Shown: one piece after another, positions 32,465 through 43,530 of the stretch
How positions within the stretch are numbered: the first letter of the stretch is position 1
Layout of the letters: each line of letters begins with the position of its first letter
Assembly: GCF_905220415.1 (NCBI RefSeq)
Contig: NC_059558.1
Span: 7,390,501-7,454,500 of the forward strand
Direction of reading: 5' to 3'
From: Colias croceus
Taxonomy: Eukaryota > Arthropoda > Insecta > Lepidoptera > Pieridae
DNA length: 64,000 nucleotides
Program-made: the position numbers and the translations under genes
The notes under the pieces: generated by a model
The model's input: only the letters and a program-made list of their open reading frames with translations
What the model was told of the DNA's origin: nothing
Database searches by the model: none

Positions 32465-33110
32465 GTAAGTACCTAACAGGATAATAATTTTTAAAACTTA
32501 GAGCAAAAAAATGGCGCACAGATTTTGTTCGTGGTGTCTACTCCATACGTAGTAATATTATCTCAATGGTCACAGATTAGTAAATAATGTTTATCCAGAC
32601 CACAGATACTATAATACTTCACTACAGACTACCTATAATCTATCTCTGTAAATAATTTATACAAATACAATCAGCTCTTTTTACTTAAAAATATTCTCAC
32701 AAATCCCAAATACATGTAAACATATTCATATTAACACCTATATATAAACTTTATGTTTAAAATATGAAAATAATATATTCCCGTCTCATTATCCGATATT
32801 AACAAGGTGGTACAGGTTAACGACCCTTGTCTATAATGACATGTGCTTCAGAGAAAGTATCGGATTTCTGCAATTAATTTTAAATAACATATTTATGATA
32901 TTGATATTTGATTTTAAGGGATCACCTTAGATATAATCTGACCAACATTTTGTTAAATGAAAAGGGACCGTTAATAATGACGGTATTTTAAGCTAATTTA
33001 AAAACCTTTCTGCGAAAGTTGAAGTTTTTGGTTAACCTAATTATTGATATTGTAAAATAAGGAATAAATTGTATTGACTGCAATTTTTTTTTTTTTAATA
33101 GAAATATTTG
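32465..33110. other. Probable intron sequence
   Basis: Follows the GTAAGT donor. AT-rich with no acceptor plus THAP continuation that I can recognise. Confidence 0.4.
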
Positions 33111-33112
33111 TA

Positions 33113-33248
33113 GAGTGCGTTTCACGAAAGAGTTCCCCTGCCGTTATGTTGGCATACCTCGACAACTCTGTAACGTAAGCTCTTTGACGTTTTTGACAGT
33201 CAGGTATGCCAACATAACGGCAGGGGAACTCTTTCGTGAAACGCACTC
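33113..33248. mobile_element. MITE with perfect 47-base arms
   Basis: GAGTGCGTTTCACGAAAGAG through GGCATACCT is repeated exactly inverted at the right end. TA flanks both sides (33111-33112 and 33249-33250). The loop is 42 bases. It is a hairpin-shaped TA-target MITE, too short to encode anything; the 69-codon minus frame across it is incidental. Confidence 0.85.
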
Positions 33249-33250
33249 TA

Positions 33251-33948
33251 ATTTCAAATATTTATAACGAATAAATACTGGACCAAAATCAAAAATATTT
33301 AATTTTACCAGAAGAAAACTACATTTAAACTAAAGATTTGACCATTTATTTGTACATGTTTTTCCCTTACTTCATATTATTTCTGTATCTCTATTTAAAT
33401 GTATCTCTGTGTGTTCAATAAAGTATTAAATAAAGACATATTAATAAGTGATATTTTGTTTTATTATCCCGAGTAAACCCGGAAGCTAGTGGCTTCTAAA
33501 TTATATACATATTAAGTATTTTAAACACCACGTAATCAAAACGAAGGTATACACAAGTATATTATGTTCATGAATACTGAACAACTACTAGGTTAAATCA
33601 ATTTGTTAAATGGAGTGACAAGCGGTGTACTTGAAAAGCGATTAAAATGAAACGGCTTTTCCATTCGCCTGTTTATATTTCTGCGTTGAACATTCGAAAT
33701 CTCCAAATGGTGAAATTCTATTTTTATATGTGTATAATTGTGTGACGTAGTATTTGAAAACCTCAGATAATAAAATTATTAATGAAACTAAAACTCTCTT
33801 AACTCCCTCAAGAATATGTTATATACTAATAATTATAAAATACAGATAGGTAGTTTATTTAGAAATAACACTTAAAAATAAGACTTCAAACGATATTTAA
33901 GACCTTATGTTTGTTAAACATAAATATTTCAACAACAAGATGCTAAGA
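33251..33948. other. Non-coding DNA with an HLE stub
   Basis: CCGAGTAAACCCGGAAGCTAG at about 33469-33489 is a lone HLE 3' end. The rest is AT-rich. Confidence 0.45.
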
Positions 33949-34127
33949 TTTTTAAGCTATTGCAATTTGCATAGCTTCTATCGCGGGCCTTGAGCGCGGG
34001 GACCGAATCGAGAAATTCCGTAACGAAAAAACCTCACGCTCCCCACTCCGACGGGCGAAGTGTGGCTTAAAGGCATAGCATGCAATAGCTTTACCGCGGC
34101 AGTCCCCGAGTGTCACACGTATTTTTT
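33949..34127 (-). mobile_element. Unclassified SINE-like repeat (family T), copy 3
   Basis: As the copies at 12389 and 25647, with a small duplication (TTGCAATTTGCATAGC) near the A-rich end. T runs flank it. Confidence 0.65.
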
Positions 34128-34342
34128 TATATGAATTAAGCGTCACAGCATGAAGGTTATAATTATACACTAGATATTGACTTTTTCTTCAGTTATATTC
34201 TCAAAACGACAGTTCTAATTAAAACCAAGTCCGTCAAGACGATAGTGTGTGAATTGTTTATAAAGACGCACAAACATACGCAAGGACCTTGTAGAGTCTG
34301 GGTAGTTGCGAGTAAAACAAACTATTATATATCGTTCTTTTT

Positions 34343-34785
34343 AACCGACTTCAAAAAAAAGGAGGAGGTTATCAATTCGGCCGGTATATTTTTTTTTTTT
34401 TTTTTTTTTTATGTATGTACACCGATTACTCCGAGGTTTCTGAACCGATTTACGTGATTCTTTTTTTGTTCGATGCGGGATGGTGTCGAATTGGTCCCAT
34501 AAAAATTTTATTCGGCTAGGCCTAGTAGTTTTTATTTTATGAGCATTTTTGTCTGTACTCGATGACTTAATTTCAATGTAGCAAGTAACTTTGATTCACT
34601 TCCCGGTAACCGATTGAGCTGAAATTTTGTATACGAATGTAAATTGGATAGCGATGAAACATTATCATGACATGGAGCTGATCTGATGATGGAATCGGAA
34701 GGTGGCCATAGGAACTCAGTAATATATTGACTCAACTTTATCGAGTTTGGGCTCGTTTGATTCGTGTTGAAAAATACACTAAAAA
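34343..34785 (+). repeat. AACCGACTTCAAAAA repeat family
   Basis: Starts AACCGACTTCAAAAAAAAGG, GGAGGTTATCAATTCGGCC, then a T run. It continues with CACCGATTACTCCGAGGTTT and TTCGATGCGGGATGGTGTCG. I recall this as a common, poorly classified lepidopteran repeat. A second start of the same family lies at 35085. Confidence 0.55.
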
Positions 34786-35090
34786 GTATTAAATAAAAAT
34801 AACTGCGTTAAAAACAACCGACTTCAAAAACGGAAAGGTAAGAAATAAAAAAGATTTGATATTATTAATTACTACATATTATTTTTATGTGCTATTTATT
34901 AAATAGGTTTGAAGTCGGTGCCAAACACTAAGCACTTAGTATTAAGCCCATGCACCGACATCAAACCTTTTTAGTAAATAGCACATAAAAATAATATGTA
35001 GTAATTAATAATATCAAATCTTTTTTATTTCTTACTTTTCCGTTTTTGAAGTCGGTTGTTTTTAACGCAGTTATTTTTATCAACCGACAT
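34786..35090. repeat. Palindrome with arms of about 130-145 bases
   Basis: AAATAACTGCGTTAAAAACA through TAGGTTTGAAGTCGGTGC is repeated inverted from about 34962 to 35085. The loop is about 20 bases (CAAACACTAAGCACTTAG..). Arms differ at a few positions (for example GAAGTCGG against GATGTCGG). It lies between two copies of the AACCGACTTC family and shares their terminal word. Confidence 0.75.
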
Positions 35091-35284
35091 AAAAAAGGGG
35101 GAGGTTCTCTATTCAGCCGGTATTTATATTTTTTTAGACTCGTAGTTTTTAAGAGTAAATCGTAAACTAGGAAATACGAGTAATACATTTATTCTTCTTA
35201 TTTATAAGGTGTTATAATGTTAAAATTAAGTGTTAAAATTTAATATAATCTTGATAATTCTTCAATAAGCTCGAAGCTTTTATA

Positions 35285-35303
35285 AGGTCAATGACCTAGG
35301 TCA
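35285..35303 (+). promoter_or_regulatory. Candidate nuclear-receptor site (IR-1 plus third half-site)
   Basis: AGGTCAATGACCTAGGTCA holds a perfect AGGTCA inverted repeat with one-base spacing and an adjoining third half-site. The IR-1 form is the idealised ecdysone-receptor element. No expression evidence exists in the sequence. Confidence 0.4.
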
Positions 35304-35512
35304 AAATTTGGCATAGATCTGATATTTCTAATTGATTCAAAATCACGTTCAAAGATTCCCTTTGTTTACGTTTTTGAAGCTCATAAAACCTCAAAGACAT
35401 TCGCAATTAATGTAATCAATGCATCACACATATAAACAGTTTCCATTGCGCGCCCTCACCTCTTAGTTACTTAACAACCTTACAAAGCAGCAATGTATAA
35501 GATCTTAAGAAG

Positions 35513-35555
35513 CACGTGTTCATAAAACATGTGACTACGTACGCTGATGACGTCA
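35513..35555 (+). promoter_or_regulatory. E-box and CRE-like palindromes
   Basis: CACGTG at 35513-35518 and TGACGTCA at 35548-35555 lie in a less AT-rich block without known repeats. They may belong to the same control region as 35285. Confidence 0.3.
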
Positions 35556-35969
35556 CTATTAAACCATCTTATCAGCAAGTCCCAGTCTAATTGAATCTTG
35601 CTAATTGAAGAGCACGGAAGGGTAATAGACGTCGCCGGTCTAAAGCTTCATTTATACCTAAATTAAATTCCCCACCCAGTCTGATCTTTATAGCTCTATA
35701 TTCAGTGCAATAATATCTATGTATTTATGGGTTTTCAGTCTCGAATATTTAGCATGGAATTGAAATCTGAAATAGAATTGGAATACGTATGCCTTGGTTT
35801 AACGAGGGTCTTCAAGCACTATTTTTTATGCTAGACGACCTTTCGGATATTGTTAGAATGTGGAATCCGTGAATATCATGTCTGTCTGAAGATTCATACT
35901 TGATTCAAGTAGGTTAAATAAAAAAGTGTGTTTTCCTATTTATTTAATATCAAGGTAAGATGAAATAAA
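35556..35969. other. Non-repeat DNA
   Basis: Mixed composition to about 35720 (GACGTCGCCGGTCTAAAGC), then AT-rich. No gene seen. Confidence 0.4.
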
Positions 35970-36192
35970 TCCATACTTTAATAATATTATAAATGCGAAA
36001 GTAACTCTGTCTGTCCGTCTGTTACTCAATCACGCCTAAACTACTAAAACAATTTTCATGAAATTTGGTATGGAGATATTTTGATACCCGAGAAAGGACA
36101 TAGGCTACTTTTTATCCCGGAAATCCCACGGGAAAGGGAACTATGCGGGTTTTTCTTTGACTGCGCGGTTGAAGCCGCGGGCGGAAACCTAC
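35970..36192 (+). mobile_element. HLE-a
   Basis: Starts TCCATACTTTAATAATATTA after A. Ends gccgcgggcggaaacCTAC, so the last G has mutated. Confidence 0.72.
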
Positions 36193-36300
36193 ATTATAAA
36201 GAAAACTCGACTGATACAATTGATGAAAACTAAATCATGCAGTAAATAAGGTTGTTTATGAAAATTGTAATTTAATGAAAGGCCTTAATATTCAGACATA

Positions 36301-36467
36301 CTAGTGGTCCGCCCCGGCTTCGCCCGTGGTACCTACATGTTTAAACTATCCTATCTCTCAAGTTGGATCGAACTGCACATGGTGTGCGAATTTTATTATA
36401 ATCGGTTGAGTGGTTTAGGAGTCCATTGAGGACAAACATTGTGACACGAGATTTATATATATTAAGA
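36301..36467 (-). mobile_element. Chimeric HLE (e body, c end)
   Basis: The minus strand starts TCTTAATATATATAAATCTC with GTCCTCAATGGACTCCTAAA (HLE-e). It ends with CCACGGGCGAAGCCGGGGCG and gaccaCTAG (HLE-c). The 5' end has expanded into three TATATATTAAG-like units. Confidence 0.75.
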
Positions 36468-36579
36468 TTATATATATTAAGGTATATATATTAAGATATA
36501 ATTTCGGTATTTCTTTATTGTCTGTTCATATTTCTATAAATTTTGAAGTCATAATATCGTATACTTCATCAAAAGTGAA

Positions 36580-36718
36580 AAACTTATTTATTTATTACAC
36601 TTTATTATAATACAATCATTAAATAATAAGAAACAATAAAAAGAAAATATGGTACCAGAAAGATGTAGTACATTGGTGGCCTTATCACTTAGCAGTGATC
36701 TCTGCCTGGCAACCGGTA
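36580..36718 (-). mobile_element. LINE 3' end
   Basis: The minus strand reads GGTTGCCAGGCAGAGATCAC and AGTGATAAGGCCACC, then an AT-rich tail, like 11463-11609. Confidence 0.6.
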
Positions 36719-37139
36719 AAAAAGCGAAATATTTACTAAATAAATTTTTGGAAATATACTCACCTATTTTATCACACATACCTATGATCAAAATAACACT
36801 TACCTTTAATTTACGACATTTCTAAACAGTAAATTTCCCCAGCTTTATACGCTTTGCACACAATTTCATATAACAAAAATCAAAATGTATTGTCTTGTAA
36901 CAAAGAAAATCTCTAAAGTTAGATGAATGGGCTCTGTTACTAAACATCACTTCACAATGACATAGTCACAAAGGATCTTGACAAAGCCTAATATAGCATA
37001 CGAGCCTAAAAATAGAACTTATGTTTTTACGCGATTCATGGGTTTAAACTTTAACCTTTTTAATAATAGATTAAAATTAAATAATTAATGAAAGGTTCTG
37101 CTCGCATGGCATGATATAATAAGTACCTATTATAATTAA
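36719..37139. other. Non-coding DNA, no feature seen
   Basis: AT-rich. Confidence 0.5.
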
Positions 37140-37250
37140 AGAAAACCTCGCAAAACTATTCTATGCGTTAATCCGAGTGACCCTCTATGTGTGTAAATTT
37201 CATGAAAATCGGTTCAGCAGTTTATGCGTAAAGCAGTAACAAATAAATTT
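37140..37250 (-). mobile_element. HLE-f fragment
   Basis: Only the middle (GTGACCCTCTATGTGTGT, TCGGTTCAGCAGTTTATGCG) survives. Both termini are gone. Confidence 0.5.
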
Positions 37251-37429
37251 ATGCTTTATTAGAATAAATGCCTGTGGCAAATATCGTATTGAAATTTTAT
37301 AATATTATTCGTAAATTCTTTATAAGGTTAGGTTTTGGAACATAAAAGTATTTTTAAGGCTTCGTAGCCAGAAATTCGTTTGTTTCGAACCAACAAGAGT
37401 ATCAAACATACAATATCGCAATCTGAAAA

Positions 37430-37635
37430 TCTTAATATATATAAATCTCGTGTCACAATGTTTGTCCTCAATGGACTCCTAAACCACTTAACCGATTACA
37501 ATAAAATTCGCACACCATGTGCAGTTCGATCCAACTTGAGAGATAGGATAGGTTTTATCCCGGAAATCCTACGGGAAAGGGAACTATGCGGGGTTTTCTC
37601 TGAAAACGCGGGCGAAGCTGCGGGCGGAAAGCTAG
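37430..37635 (+). mobile_element. HLE-e, full length
   Basis: Starts TCTTAATATATATAAATCTC after A and ends gcgaagctgcgggcggaaagCTAG, then T. It contains TTATCCCGGAAATCCTACGG, which the 21704 copy lacks. Confidence 0.75.
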
Positions 37636-37669
37636 TATTCTTATAAACTTAGTTTAAATATCAATATAA

Positions 37670-37847
37670 TCCATACTAATATTAAGCTGAAGAATTTGTT
37701 TGTTTGTTTGAACGCGCTAATCTCAGGAACTACTGGTCCGATTTGAAAAATTCTTACGGTGTTAGCCCATTCATTGAGGAAAGCTATAGGCTATAACATA
37801 TCATTACGCAACAGGAGCGGGAGCTACGCGGGTGAAACCACAGAGTG
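37670..37847 (+). mobile_element. HLE-b, degraded end
   Basis: Starts TCCATACTAATATTAAGCTG. The end reads gtgaaaccacagagtgagta, so the CTAG is lost. Confidence 0.65.
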
Positions 37848-38098
37848 AGTAAAATATACTGGCAAATAAAAACACATCTTACATTTCAATACCAAAAAAC
37901 TAATAAAGCAGAACGCAGAGACAATAGATTCGTAAAAAGGAGAAAAAAACAATTTCCCCTCGTTTGCAGTAATTGCTATGCCCGCTGTACTCGATTCAAG
38001 AACAATTGTTCGTATTAACCACGAAAGAGGTTCTGAAATATGAATTTTTAGGGTTCCATAAGAAAAGGTAAAAAACAACGAAATTAATAAGCCATTAT

Positions 38099-38217
38099 CT
38101 AGACTAATATTATAAAGCTGAAGAGTTTGTTTGTTGGAACGCGCTAATCTAAGGAACTACTCGTCCGATTAGAAAAATGCTTTCGGTGTTAGATAGCCCA
38201 TTTATCTAGGAAGGCTT
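38099..38217 (+). mobile_element. HLE-b, 3'-truncated
   Basis: Starts TCTAGACTAATATTATAAAG. After TTTATCTAGGAAGGCTTATT it passes into the repeat at 38226. Confidence 0.65.
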
Positions 38218-38225
38218 ATTAATGT

Positions 38226-38489
38226 CCGTCCATCCATCTTTCGGTTTTCTTGTCCGTCTGACACAAGGCTGTACCATTAACTGTGATAGTCTCAATTGAA
38301 TTTTTCAGAGATAATGTATTTCTATTGCCGCTATAACAGCGAATAATAAATACCTAATAGAAAGCAACAGCTAGCACGGTCATAAATTGGATAAGTAACA
38401 ACATTTTTGCATGTCCTCTTTTACATACTTGTACAAGTACGTACGGAACCCTTATTGTCTTGAACCGTTTCGCACTTGACCGATTTTTT
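38226..38489 (+). repeat. Lepidopteran GTCCGTCC..TACGGAACCC repeat
   Basis: Runs from GTCCGTCCATCCATC via TATTTCTATTGCCGCTATAA to TACGGAACCCTTATTGTC and CGCACTTGACCGATTTTTT. I recall this order as a ubiquitous lepidopteran element of unsettled class. An inverted end fragment is at 40664. Confidence 0.6.
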
Positions 38490-38712
38490 ATTTATCAAAT
38501 CAACGCTGTATTGTGTAACACTATTTGGTACCAATTTCTTTATAGATAATGTAACGATTCGAAGCGCTTCTAAAAGAGTACAAATCGCTTCTAAGAAAAG
38601 CTGGAAAAACGTTGAAAGATTTAGTGTTCCTTGTTAGGTTTGGAATAGATGCAATTCTAATATAATTCACTTTGACTTGAGTATTGAAACAAATCTATTT
38701 ATTATATAAATA

Positions 38713-38911
38713 CTAGCATCCGCTCGCGGCTTTGCCCGCGTTTTGAAAAAGAAAATTCCACATAGTTTCTGTATGATTTCTGGTATAGAAACTATCCTAT
38801 CCAAGTTTCCTTCTATGTGTGTACCAAATTTTATGAAAATCGGTTCAGCAGTTTATGCGTAAAGCAGTAACAAACATACAAACTTTCGCATTTATAATAT
38901 TACTGGTAGGA
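38713..38911 (-). mobile_element. HLE-f
   Basis: The minus strand starts TCCTACCAGTAATATTATAA and ends gcaaagccgcgagcggatgCTAG. Confidence 0.7.
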
Positions 38912-40075
38912 TCTACTCCGATATATATTCGATAGCGTTTTTAGTAATTACATTTAAAAACTAAATTTTATGACTAAGTATCTTAGAATTTTACAAAATA
39001 TCTTTAAAATAACATTTATCAAAGCGAAACAATTTAGTTTATAAATCCAATAAAGACTAAACTGCGAAGTTTACTTAACTTTATAAAGACCTAAATCAAA
39101 ACGCGATTGTCATTCCCATTCACGTAAATTCAGTTGGTTTATTAAGTTTGGCCAAAGTACTTCAAGTTAAACTTGAAGGGACCGCTAAGATTGTGGTTAG
39201 ATTCTAGCCAATTGTAATTTAAATGTAAGATGTTTATATTAAATGTAAGATGTTTATATTAATCGGTATATTTAGAAATGTCTGTAAAATGTTATTTTCC
39301 AATGTTTGAGTTTACGTGAGTATTACCTATACATTCTGTCTCCCCGTGACCACGTTCGCTGCAAAGTGTGCGAAACGACGGCCGATAATAATATAATGAA
39401 TAAATCGCGTTAAAAATCCGTTTTTTGAAAGTATGTAACCGACTCACTTTAGACTCGATTTTGACTCACTTTAAACGGATATTTAATTATAACTTTGTAT
39501 GGACTGGTGATAATACAATAATTTAATGAGTTCTTTCATCTTAAAATTAAGACGTAAGTATTATTTATTTTTTATTAGCTCTATATTTTAAAATAGCTTA
39601 TAAGAACTCTATTTCGTTCTTATAATCCTTTTGATACCACTTTTGATCAAACACAAAATCCACATATAACATACACAATACATGTTTCATCTCTTTCTAA
39701 CCTATAGCAGAAAGACAAGGACATAGTAATAAAAAGTAGGTGCTAGCGTAAAACGTAGTTTTTTGGTAAGTTCAGCTCTTTTTATACTATGGCTAAAGTT
39801 TCCTAAGGGAATAACGAACGATGCATTTCATGTCTGTTTTATAAATAGAATTTCATACAGTCAGCTTTTTGAAAATGCATTGCTCGTGTCGCTGATTGAG
39901 TTTTTTTATACTGTGAATAAATTAAGGACTTCTGTATCGGATTCAACTAGGTATTGAATCTCAAATGTCCTGGAACGGTTACAATTTACATCCTATCGTG
40001 TTCATATAAAATTTATATTTACATGATATGTAGGTACCTCTATGTATGTATTTAAGCACAAAATTATAATTTAAA
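38912..40075. other. Non-coding DNA
   Basis: Single-copy by eye apart from the tandem duplication at 39221. CTTTTTATACTATGGC at 39777 resembles one end of the MITE at 4216 but lacks a partner. Confidence 0.45.
39221..39260 (+). repeat. Exact 20-base tandem duplication
   Basis: AAATGTAAGATGTTTATATT occurs twice in direct succession, a recent slippage-type event. Confidence 0.9.
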
Positions 40076-40273
40076 CTAGCTGTGCCCCGCGGTTTTACCC
40101 GCAGCGCTCCGCTCCTGTTGGTCCTCGCATAACGTGATGATATATAGCCTGTAGCCATCCTCGATAAATGGGCTATCTAACACCGAAATAATTTTTAAAT
40201 CTGACCAGTAGTTCCTGAGTTTAGCGCGTTCAAACAAACAAACTCTTCAGTTTTATAATATTATAAGCATAGA
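40076..40273 (-). mobile_element. HLE-b, full length
   Basis: The minus strand starts TCTATGCTTATAATATTATA and ends gtaaaaccgcggggcacagCTAG. Confidence 0.78.
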
Positions 40274-40663
40274 TAATTTCTTCTGTACGATTCAACGCTT
40301 CTAAAAGAATTCTAGATGAATTACTTAATATTCGATAGTTCAGATTTATGGAAGAAACACACAATTTATTCAATATTCGATAATTTTATTATTGTTTCTT
40401 CCCTAAATAAAAACAAAAATTACCCATTAAAATGACTCCACTTTAACCCTTCACTATTACATAAACGATGTCAAAACTGAATGACATGTAGTTTCACGAT
40501 CTTCCTTTAATCTCAAAGAAAGCAAATTGATTTAAGCCCTGAGTCCTTACGAGGTCCTTTGTTGTAAAAGGTATTATTATCCTTGGAGTTTTCTATAAAA
40601 GAACTCCTTAATAGCTAACTGAGATTGACCCGTCACTTCAATCCTGTTAGTATATAAATAGCC
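40274..40663. other. Non-coding DNA, no feature seen
   Basis: AT-rich. Confidence 0.5.
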
Positions 40664-40725
40664 AAGTGCCAGTCGGATTTGTGAAAAAAGGGTTCTGTAC
40701 TACAGTAAATATACATATAATTGGT
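40664..40725 (-). repeat. End fragment of the TACGGAACCC repeat
   Basis: CCAAGTGCCAGTCGGATTTG then GGGTTCTGTACTACAG is the inverted end of the family at 38226. Confidence 0.5.
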
Positions 40726-40898
40726 TTTCTGTTTTTGAAGTGAAACTTCAATCCTGTTAGTTTAAATTTATTGTTTTTTAAGTAAGCAGAATTTGAAAGG
40801 TGTTGCTAAAATTTCTCTGTGTTGAATTTGATATTTTTGGTTTTACGGCAATCAAATGCTTTATTTAAATATAAATTTATAAGTAAAGAATAGTAAAT

Positions 40899-41026
40899 TC
40901 GATCGCCCTGGCGGGTCACGAGTGGCTGAGTAGGTTAGGAATTCGCCCCGGTTTGGCGCGAAAGGATGCAGGTTCGAGTCCCGCCTCGTAATCGAATTTT
41001 CTCAGTATTGCTCGATGGTGTCATAA
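40899..41026 (+). mobile_element. SINE S4, best copy
   Basis: GGCGGGTCACGAGTGGCTGA begins a tRNA-like head. GCAGGTTCGAGTCCCGCC is a good B box. ATCGAATTTTCTCAG follows. It runs into the CR1-type tail at 41027. Confidence 0.65.
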
Positions 41027-41110
41027 ACTCAAACTCAAACATATTTTATTTATTTAATTAGACTTCTAGAAGCACTTTTGAATCGTCATAACAATTTTAT
41101 CATTTAGATA
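41027..41110 (-). mobile_element. CR1-type LINE 3' end
   Basis: AAACTCAAACTCAAACATAT and GCACTTTTGAATCGTCATAA are the inverted tail shared with 19355 and 20891. Confidence 0.7.
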
Positions 41111-41550
41111 AAAAGGGTTTAACATTTTTTTGGTGTATGTACTACTAGGAATGCTATACAGCATATACTTAACAATACATATTTAGCTTTATCATTAAAG
41201 CTTCAGTTAAAACCAAAAAAGGTAAGTTTATGGCATGTTTTAGTCATTAGTAGGATATATCTAAGAATAATAAACTCTTAAAATATCAGTTGTAAAAAAA
41301 TTAAATATATATAATAAAGTTTATATTCAACCAAATACCCCTAAATAAGATATTGCCTGTCTCTTGAACGAGGTTAATACCCGTATCTATCAGGAAGCAA
41401 AGCCTTTCTATACAGATTCGAAATCAATATACGATAAGAGCATACTATTAATATATAGGCAATTTTTTAAATTAGTTTGTTTGTTTGCTGATATTTAGTT
41501 TTATAGCATTAAAATCCATACTAATATTGCGAAAGTAACTTGCCCGATAA
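41111..41550. other. Non-coding DNA with an HLE-a stub
   Basis: TCCATACTAATATTGCGAAAG at about 41516 is a short 5' HLE-a piece just before the complete copy. Confidence 0.5.
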
Positions 41551-41784
41551 TCCAAATTAATATTATAAATGCGAAAGTAACTCTGTCTGTTACTCAATCA
41601 CGCCTTAACTACTGAACCAATTTGCATGAAATTTGGTATAGAGATATTTTGATACCCGAGAAAGGACATAGGCTACTTTTTACCTCGGGAAACAGGATAG
41701 ATTTTATCCCGGAAATCCCACGGGAACGGGAACTATGCGGGTTTTTCTTTGGCTGCTCGGGCGAAGCTGCGGGTGGAAAGCTAG
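41551..41784 (+). mobile_element. HLE-a, full length
   Basis: Starts TCCAAATTAATATTATAAAT after A. Ends gcgaagctgcgggtggaaagCTAG, then T. Confidence 0.75.
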
Positions 41785-41819
41785 TACTTTATAAATGAGT
41801 TTTTAACGAATAGAAAAAT

Positions 41820-41905
41820 TTGATCATCGGGCGGAATTCGAACCCCGGCAAGGCGAAAGACGCAGTTTCGAATGATCCATCTTTTTATCTATTCTTTAAA
41901 AAGTT
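41820..41905 (-). mobile_element. SINE S4, decayed
   Basis: CGGGCGGAATTCGAACCCCG is an inverted B box. AAGGCGAAAGACGC and TTATCTATTCTTTAAAAA recur as in other S4 copies. Confidence 0.5.
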
Positions 41906-41969
41906 TTCAAGATTATCTGTCTACGCTTTTACGGATAAACTACAACACTGATAAAAATAAAACATTTTT

Positions 41970-42110
41970 ATTTCAAAATTCAAAATTCATTTATTCATTG
42001 CATGAACACGTACATTAGATGTTTTACAAAGTATTGCTTAACAGTGTTCGCCATGGGAACTGCCATGCAATCGTATAGTGCAAAAATGTCAGCGTTTAAA
42101 AAAAAAGAAT
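41970..42110 (-). mobile_element. LINE 3' end with (ATTTTGAA)n tail
   Basis: TTTCAAAATTCAAAATTCA and TTTATTCATTGCATGAAC followed by GTTCGCCATGGGAACTGCCA look like an inverted LINE tail with a simple-repeat end. Confidence 0.5.
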
Positions 42111-43375
42111 ATAATAATAATAAATAATAATAAACCGATAATAATACTCATGTCTGGGTAGAGAAAAACTCATTTAAATTATAAAATGTTCCGTCAATAA
42201 GCCATTTCTTTAGTCTTTTTTAAACAATGAAATTGGTAATTCACGTATTGATTTTGTCACGAAAAGTATGCAAGTTTGCAATAAAAATTGTTGAAAACCT
42301 TGTAAAAAGGAAATAAAGTTTTTCCAAGTATTTTCCGTGTAAAACGGCAACAACAACTAGTAATAATGTATTTTACACACCCTTGAATATACATTTCCAC
42401 GATAAAATTCCAAACCTATATTCGAAATTAGAAAAAATGTAATTTCAAACGAGAATATTTTTAATAATGAAGGAACAGTGCACAAAGCGGACCACGTGTT
42501 TCTGAAAAATAAACAACACCGTGGAAAACCAGGATATAATTCAAAAGAACCAAGTTTTCGTTGACAAGAGGGGGTTGGTGATATATTTAATAGGTAGTGA
42601 AGTGAAGTATCTGTATCTAATATCGTTACCGGGGTTAGAAATAACGATATCGGTTTTAATAGCGTTGAATGATAATAATTGTTGAATCTAGAAAATACTA
42701 TCAAACCCTAGAAAATACTAGCGTTGAATGTATAAATATGGGTATAGATATTATCTTTGTTCTTATTGAAATTTAAATAAAGTTGTACTATTAACTATTC
42801 TGTGATACAGGTAAGTTGGCAAGGCAAAGGCACTCTAACTGTTATATTAATTTATATAGGAAATATATTTTAACAAAATTGTTATGTGTAATTTTTTTTT
42901 CAAATTCAAATTCAAATTCACTCTACTAATATGGAAAATATTAGCTCTATAAGTTATGAAAAATACAACATTTGCGTTATTATTTGTCTTTCTAAAAATC
43001 ACAGTGATTTATCACAGTTATTTCGTATCCAGCCCTATTCGCGAATTGTCTTCGTCACTGCTGTATATAATATATTATTATTGTGGCAAACGAGGAAAAT
43101 CTTTTTTCCCTTTATTTGAAGGAATATGAAAGCTATGGTTACTTAAATATCAGTGCTCATTGTATTCTTATAAAAAGAAATATATTGCCACTTATCAGAA
43201 CATGCGTTTTCGTTTACAAAGTGCATAAATAAAGCATTTTAATATACTTATATATGTAATTTGATTAATCGATTTTTAATCATAAAATATAATATTATTG
43301 TATAGAAATTCGCTATTATTGTAATTCTACTATAACTATTTGTAACGACTGAAACATCTATAAATTAACAAAGAG
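42111..43375. other. Non-coding DNA
   Basis: The minus 115-codon frame (42357-42704) and plus 62-codon frame (42931-43119) show no motif. There is a short AATTC repeat near 42900. Confidence 0.45.
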
Positions 43376-43530
43376 CATGTGTGCCGAGCACACGTGTCAG
43401 AAGTGAAACTTCTTTGGCAAGATTTCAGGATACCAAAATCGTTGCTTTTCTCCATGACGTGACGGTATTTCTATGACGCGTCCTTAAAATTTTACTCTCA
43501 ACGCACTTAAAGGAGTTTCACTTCAAAAAA
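43376..43530 (-). repeat. M-family repeat copy, inverted
   Basis: GTGCCGAGCACACGTGTC, GAAGTGAAACTTCTTTGGC and TTAAAATTTTACTCTCAACG are the inverse of 9197-9375. It ends GGAGTTTCACTTC, giving GAAGT..ACTTC boundaries. Confidence 0.65.

Noticed and set aside
42357..42704. 115-codon minus frame
   Set aside because: No recognisable motif, residue use typical of AT-rich non-coding DNA, and no splice or promoter context.
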